A stretch of DNA of 64,000 bases from Archilochus colubris (Eukaryota; Chordata; Aves; Apodiformes; Trochilidae), in contig CM041083.1 in NCBI GenBank assembly GCA_023079485.1, positions 178,144,480-178,208,479 on the forward strand, given 5' to 3'. Of this stretch, positions 1-64,000 are shown piece after piece. Both the position numbers and the translations under genes were made by a program. The notes under the pieces are model-generated. The model made no database searches. It was not told the DNA's origin and was given only the letters and a program-made list of their open reading frames with translations. Position 1 is the first letter of the stretch. Every line of letters begins with the position of its first letter.

Positions 1-2
1 TT

Positions 3-2270
3 GGATACGAGATCTCTGGAGGACAGCGATCTCTGGGAACAGCGAGGAAAGAAGCCATCTGCCAGATGCCCAGGCCTGAAACGGTGAGAGACCTGCGAGC
101 CTTCCTGGGAGTGACAGGTTGGTGTCGTCTGTGGATATACCAGTACGGCATACTTGCTAAACCCCTATATGATTTGCTGAAAGAGTCTAAATATATTTTG
201 CTCTGGACTCCTGCGGCAGAAACAGCCTTTAAAAGACTGAAACAGGAACTAATGAAAGCCCTGGCATTAGGCCTACCCGATGTAACAAAACCATTTTGGC
301 TGTTCTCACATGAACGCCAGGGAATGGCCCTGGGAGTCCTAGCTCAACAATTGGGACCATACAAAAGGGCTGTGGCTTACTTCTCTAAGCAACTAGATGA
401 AGTAAGTAAAGGATGGCCCACATGCCTGAAGGCAGTGGCAGCAGTAATCATAAACATAGAAGAGGCCAGAAAATTTACTCTGGGCCAGAAAATGACTGTA
501 TTGGTGTCCCACACTGTATCAGCAGTACTGGAACAGAAAGGTGGCCATTGGCTGTCACCTTCTCGGTTCCTGAAGTACCAGGCAATTTTAGTAGAATCAG
601 ATGACATAAACATTCAAGTGACTAATGTTGTCAACCCAGCATCATTCCTAGAAGGAAGAGTGTCAGCAGAGCCAATTGAGCATGACTGTCTGGAAACCAT
701 CGAGGCTGTGTATTCCAGCCGTCCGGATCTCAAAGAGGAGCCACTCGAAGGGGCAGAAGACTGGTTCTCGGATGGCAGCAGCTTCGTAAAACAGGGAGTA
801 AGGATGGCTGGCTACGCAGTAACTACAACAGAGCAGGTAATCGAATCAAATCCCTTGCCTGTGGGAACCTCAGCACAGAAGGCCGAACTGATAGCTCTTA
901 CCCGAGCCCTCGAGCTGGCAAAAGGGAAAAGGTTTAATATATGGACGGACTCTAAGTATGCTTTCTCTGTCGTGCATGCCCATGGAGTGATCTGGAAGGA
1001 GAGAGGACTGCTGACTGCCCAGGGAAGACCCATAAAATATGCAGCAGAAATCCTACAGTTGCTGGAGGCTGTTCAGCTCCCAACCCAAGTGGCCATAATG
1101 CATTGCAAGGGGCACCTGAAAGGTAACACCGTTCCAGAAATAGGTAATAGAGCAGCAGATGCAGAAGCTAAACTCGCTGCTAAAAGATCCAATGATTTAG
1201 TATTGGCCCTGGTACCAGAAGAAATAGACACTAATTTCCAACCAGAGTACCAGGAATCAGACCATAAGTGGATGCAAAGGAACAAAGGTAAACTGTTAGA
1301 TAATGGATGGGGTCAGCTAGAAACAGGACAACTGGTACTGCCAGAGAAATCAGTATGGCAATTTGTAAAAACAGAACATGACAAGGCCCATTGGGGATTA
1401 GATCCTCTTTATCAGTATTTAAAAGTTAGAATAGTAGGGCCAAAGCTATTCACAGCAGTAAAACAGGTTACATCCCAATGTGAGCGCTGTTTGAAAAATA
1501 ATCCAAACACGGGAACAAAAGTACACCAGGGAGTAATTGCTAGAGGAAAATTCCCAGGGGAAGTGTGGCAGATTGATTTCTCTGAACTCCCAAGGAAAGG
1601 GGGGTATAAGTACCTCTTGGTTTTGACTGATACATTTTCTGGGTGGCCTGAAGCGTTCCCATGCAGAACAAACAAAGAAAGGGAAGTGACAAAAGTCTTG
1701 TTTAATGAAATCATTCCGAGGTTTGGGGTGCCCAGAAGCATCTCCTCAGACAGAGGCTCGCACTTTTGTGCTAAGATTGTACGAGCAATAAGTAAGGCAC
1801 TGCAAATCAAATGGCAATTGCACACGCCCTATAGACCGCAAGCTAGTGGGCAAGTAGAAAAGATGAATCATCTTATTAAACAACAAATTGCAAAAATATG
1901 CCAAGAAACTAACTTGCACTGGTACCAAGCCTTACCTATTGCTCTAATCAGACTAAGGGTGAAGCCCCGGTCAAAAGAAAAACTGAGTCCATATGAAATT
2001 TTATATGGGAGACCTTATGCTATGCAGACTGTAAATAGTGAGGCTGTAGATCAAATAGGTAATCAATATGTGTATGATTATGTTATAGCTGTGGGGAAAC
2101 ACTTTGATAAAAATGCCACAGTGGTGATGGATCACCAACCTAAGCAGCCAGATTGTAAACTGCATCCTTTTAATCCTGGTGATTGGGTATATGTTCAGAA
2201 TCTTTTAGGGAAACCTCTGCAAGAGAAATGGGAAGGACCCTTTCAAGTGTTGTACCGCATTTGCAGATAG
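3..2270 (+). CDS. pol: Retroviral pol, 3' part: RT end, RNase H, integrase (partial, open at left edge)
   Basis: The frame is open from the first complete codon at 3 to a TAG at 2268-2270, with no stop or frameshift in about 755 codons. The ATG at 66 is internal, because the upstream codons continue reverse-transcriptase sequence ([13 protein letters not shown]). The RNase H domain begins at about 760, with DGSS at 771 and the other acidic residues visible in AELIAL, TDSKY and NRAADAEA. Integrase has an N-terminal HxxxH and CxxC finger (about 1375-1500). Its D,D-35-E catalytic residues are at 1575, 1749 and 1857. The integrase C-terminal GPF motif at about 2235-2243 is followed after a few codons by foreign sequence (YRICR) and the stop, so the C-terminus is truncated by the deletion that joins pol to env. 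Without gag, most of env or a known 5' LTR, this copy is not expected to be autonomous. Confidence 0.95.
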   Translation, partial: GYEISGGQRSLGTARKEAICQMPRPETVRDLRAFLGVTGWCRLWIYQYGILAKPLYDLLKESKYILLWTPAAETAFKRLKQELMKALALGLPDVTKPFWLFSHERQGMALGVLAQQLGPYKRAVAYFSKQLDEVSKGWPTCLKAVAAVIINIEEARKFTLGQKMTVLVSHTVSAVLEQKGGHWLSPSRFLKYQAILVESDDINIQVTNVVNPASFLEGRVSAEPIEHDCLETIEAVYSSRPDLKEEPLEGAEDWFSDGSSFVKQGVRMAGYAVTTTEQVIESNPLPVGTSAQKAELIALTRALELAKGKRFNIWTDSKYAFSVVHAHGVIWKERGLLTAQGRPIKYAAEILQLLEAVQLPTQVAIMHCKGHLKGNTVPEIGNRAADAEAKLAAKRSNDLVLALVPEEIDTNFQPEYQESDHKWMQRNKGKLLDNGWGQLETGQLVLPEKSVWQFVKTEHDKAHWGLDPLYQYLKVRIVGPKLFTAVKQVTSQCERCLKNNPNTGTKVHQGVIARGKFPGEVWQIDFSELPRKGGYKYLLVLTDTFSGWPEAFPCRTNKEREVTKVLFNEIIPRFGVPRSISSDRGSHFCAKIVRAISKALQIKWQLHTPYRPQASGQVEKMNHLIKQQIAKICQETNLHWYQALPIALIRLRVKPRSKEKLSPYEILYGRPYAMQTVNSEAVDQIGNQYVYDYVIAVGKHFDKNATVVMDHQPKQPDCKLHPFNPGDWVYVQNLLGKPLQEKWEGPFQVLYRICR

Positions 2271-2647
2271 GCATGAATATTGATCTTTTGAAGGCAATGC
2301 TTATACACCCTGACATAGAACAATTAGTACATGAGGTTAATAGAACTACACAACGCATGCTTTGGCAAGTAACACATGATTCAAAAGGTATACAGCAGGT
2401 GCTAACAAAGATAGAACAAGTAGGGAAGCGTCACGGGTGGGATATCTTTACAGGATACTCCCCTGTGACTACGCAAGTACTACATTACCTGAAATACCCT
2501 CTAATAGTCATGGTAGTGATGATTCTCCTGTTATCCTTCTTCAATGTGTGGCTATACTACAAATTGAATGATATAGTCAAAAAGATCCGAGTACTGTGGA
2601 CAATGATTCAAAGGCGTGAGAACCTTCCCTTGGAACTTGACGAATGA
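2252..2647 (+). pseudogene. env: Retroviral env remnant: C-terminal transmembrane-subunit part only
   Basis: This is in a different frame from pol. Recognisable env sequence begins immediately after the pol break, near 2252-2256 ([11 protein letters not shown]), and ends at a TGA at 2645-2647. It carries a helical ectodomain stretch (IEQLVHEVNRTTQRML), a strongly hydrophobic membrane span at about 2500-2575 (PLIVMVVMILLLSFF) and a short basic cytoplasmic tail. The signal peptide, the whole surface subunit and the fusion-peptide region are missing. An upstream ATG at 2183 in this frame only reads pol sequence out of frame and is not a genuine env start. Confidence 0.85.
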
Positions 2648-2660
2648 TTTCGTAAGTTCT

Positions 2661-2675
2661 AAGGAAAGGGGGGAA
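2661..2675 (+). promoter_or_regulatory. Polypurine tract (plus-strand primer site)
   Basis: The tract aaggaaaggggggaa lies directly against the TG that opens the 3' LTR and just after the env stop, which is the standard retroviral arrangement. Confidence 0.88.
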
Positions 2676-2800
2676 TGAAGAAGAGAGTGGATCAGGCCAA
2701 TCTGTTTATGTGAATTACTTAATGAAAAATTAAGACTTGTAATATATGCTAATGAATTTGTGTTCATAACTACTAATAATTCAGGGAAAGAAGCTAACAA

Positions 2801-2885
2801 AGCAGCCAAGACATTTCACTTTCCCATACAAAGCAGCTGAGACATTTCACTTTCCCATACACAGCAGCTGAGACATGTCATTTTT
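2801..2885 (+). repeat. Three tandem 31-bp repeats in LTR U3
   Basis: The units start at 2801, 2832 and 2863, each opening agcagc(c/t)(a/g)ag and continuing acatttcact. The third unit is diverged and shortened. Placement upstream of the TATA box suggests a duplicated enhancer, which is inference. Confidence 0.85.
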
Positions 2886-3194
2886 CTACTAGAACAATGT
2901 AACCAATACAAGGTCCTAACAGGATTAATTTCTAGCTAGCAAATAATTAAAGTGTAAGTCTTTTCTTCTGTAACTCTTTTCTTAAAACAAGTCTTGTTCT
3001 AAAAGCAAGGTACTGCCAAGGCCAGCTGGACACTAAAGGATGTGAACATCCGCACAAGAAGACTATAAAGATATCATCACCAACGGATAAGAAGAAATTA
3101 TGGCTGGGGTCTTGTAACAATATTGCTTTGTAACAACCTAATGAAGTCAGCAAGAACTAAGAATGTAGTATTGTTGTAACCTCCCCTTTTACTG

Positions 3195-3202
3195 TATAAA
3201 TA
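3195..3202 (+). promoter_or_regulatory. LTR TATA box
   Basis: TATAAATA lies about 75 bp before the poly(A) signal, consistent with an LTR promoter and an R region starting around 3225-3235. Confidence 0.75.
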
Positions 3203-3273
3203 CCCTAACCCCTTTTCCCTTAACCCTTTGGAACTCTTTGTCCGGCGCAAGCTGGGGGTTCCCCGGATCCGAA

Positions 3274-3279
3274 AATAAA
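3274..3279 (+). terminator. LTR polyadenylation signal AATAAA
   Basis: A canonical AATAAA lies within R, followed by a T-rich stretch, as expected for retroviral 3' processing. It points antisense to FRY. Confidence 0.75.
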
Positions 3280-3345
3280 TACCTTTACTGTTTAAAGACT
3301 CAAACTCTGTCTCTAAACAGTTTTGTTTGGCCTTTTTCGGCTTCA

Positions 3346-63744
<60,399 letters not shown>

Positions 63745-64000
63745 TCATTAAGCTTCTCACTTCTGCTACTTATTTTCTTTAGGGAATGAAATGTTGAAAA
63801 CCAGTTTAACCAGGAATTATTTAAAGTATGGAAAAACAGATTTTTCTGAAGTATTCAGAACATATTCTCAGACCCAAGCTTTCAACACTACTGAATGTTG
63901 ACAAATTAAGAAATTTATAACATTTCCATTTTGGAAAAAAACCTTTTAATTATTTCATTTAAATGGTGGTAATTATGGTACTAACATAATATTTTATCAA

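Larger units (their letters stand above)
1..3345 (+). mobile_element. Endogenous retrovirus, 3' half (class I / gammaretrovirus-like), internally deleted
   Basis: The order is a pol tail, an env remnant, a polypurine tract and a 3' LTR. It enters the window already inside reverse transcriptase, so the 5' LTR, gag and protease are off the left edge. The RNase H and integrase motifs, the GPF motif near the integrase end, and an env transmembrane segment just before the LTR suggest class I. That class call is by motif style only. It lies antisense within a FRY intron. The right target-site duplication cannot be checked without the left flank. Confidence 0.93.
2676..3345 (+). repeat. 3' LTR of the endogenous retrovirus
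   Basis: It starts TGAAG right after the polypurine tract. A matching inverted end CTTCA occurs at 3341-3345, giving a 670-bp LTR with 5-bp inverted ends. A second possible end is the CA at 3352-3353. U3 contains three copies of a 31-bp repeat, and a TATA box and poly(A) signal follow in order. No second LTR in the window is available for divergence dating. Confidence 0.85.

Noticed and set aside
66..68. ATG at 66 as the start of a 734-residue protein
   Set aside because: The frame is open back to position 3 and encodes continuing reverse-transcriptase sequence, so this ATG is internal to pol.
2183..2251. ATG at 2183 as start of an env protein
   Set aside because: Residues before about 2252 are pol sequence read in the wrong frame. 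Only the part after the deletion junction resembles env.
2801..2885. CRISPR-like direct repeats
   Set aside because: The units are contiguous with no spacers and lie in a retroviral U3. The genome is animal.

Overview
This is vertebrate, almost certainly avian, nuclear DNA. The main evidence is six CR1 (chicken repeat 1) LINE fragments, four of them ending in the bird-type 3' tail built on ATTCTATGATTCTATG, plus a large split gene of vertebrate type with GT-AG introns. There are no bacterial genes, tRNA genes, rRNA genes or CRISPR arrays.

One gene spans nearly the whole window. On the minus strand, from 63720 down to 4520, I find 33 consecutive internal coding exons of FRY (furry homolog). 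This is a roughly 3000-residue HEAT/ARM-like scaffold of the NDR-kinase and microtubule pathway. Exon phases join without a break across all 32 introns. The exons total 5286 nt, which is 1762 codons, or about 58% of a full-length protein. The 5' end with the start codon lies beyond 64000, and the 3' end with the last third of the protein lies before position 1. Recalled differences from the paralogue FRYL favour FRY, especially in the serine-rich linker and the 602-nt exon.

Positions 1-3345 hold the 3' half of an endogenous retrovirus on the plus strand. It has an open pol frame (end of reverse transcriptase, RNase H, integrase), a large internal deletion joining the end of pol to the last part of env, a polypurine tract, and a 3' LTR with TATA box, poly(A) signal and three 31-bp enhancer-like repeats. 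Positions 3346-4519 are FRY intron with nothing else recognised.

The FRY introns hold CR1 fragments at 5.8, 18.4, 36.0, 45.4, 58.9 and 60.4 kb. All are on the plus strand, antisense to FRY, as is the retrovirus. A GC-rich 266-bp element at 53311-53576 has TG...CA ends and a 6-bp target duplication, and I read it as a solo LTR. Smaller structures are a perfect 35-bp hairpin at 15460, an 87-bp tandem duplication at 38820 and a long pyrimidine tract at 25.86 kb. One interval, about 41.9-43.75 kb, is compositionally distinct and unexplained.

I see no new multi-gene system. The points most worth checking are protein motifs in FRY (a composite HxRxxS and RSxSxP site, and a DSGxxS site), a GC-AG intron, the solo LTR and the deleted retrovirus.
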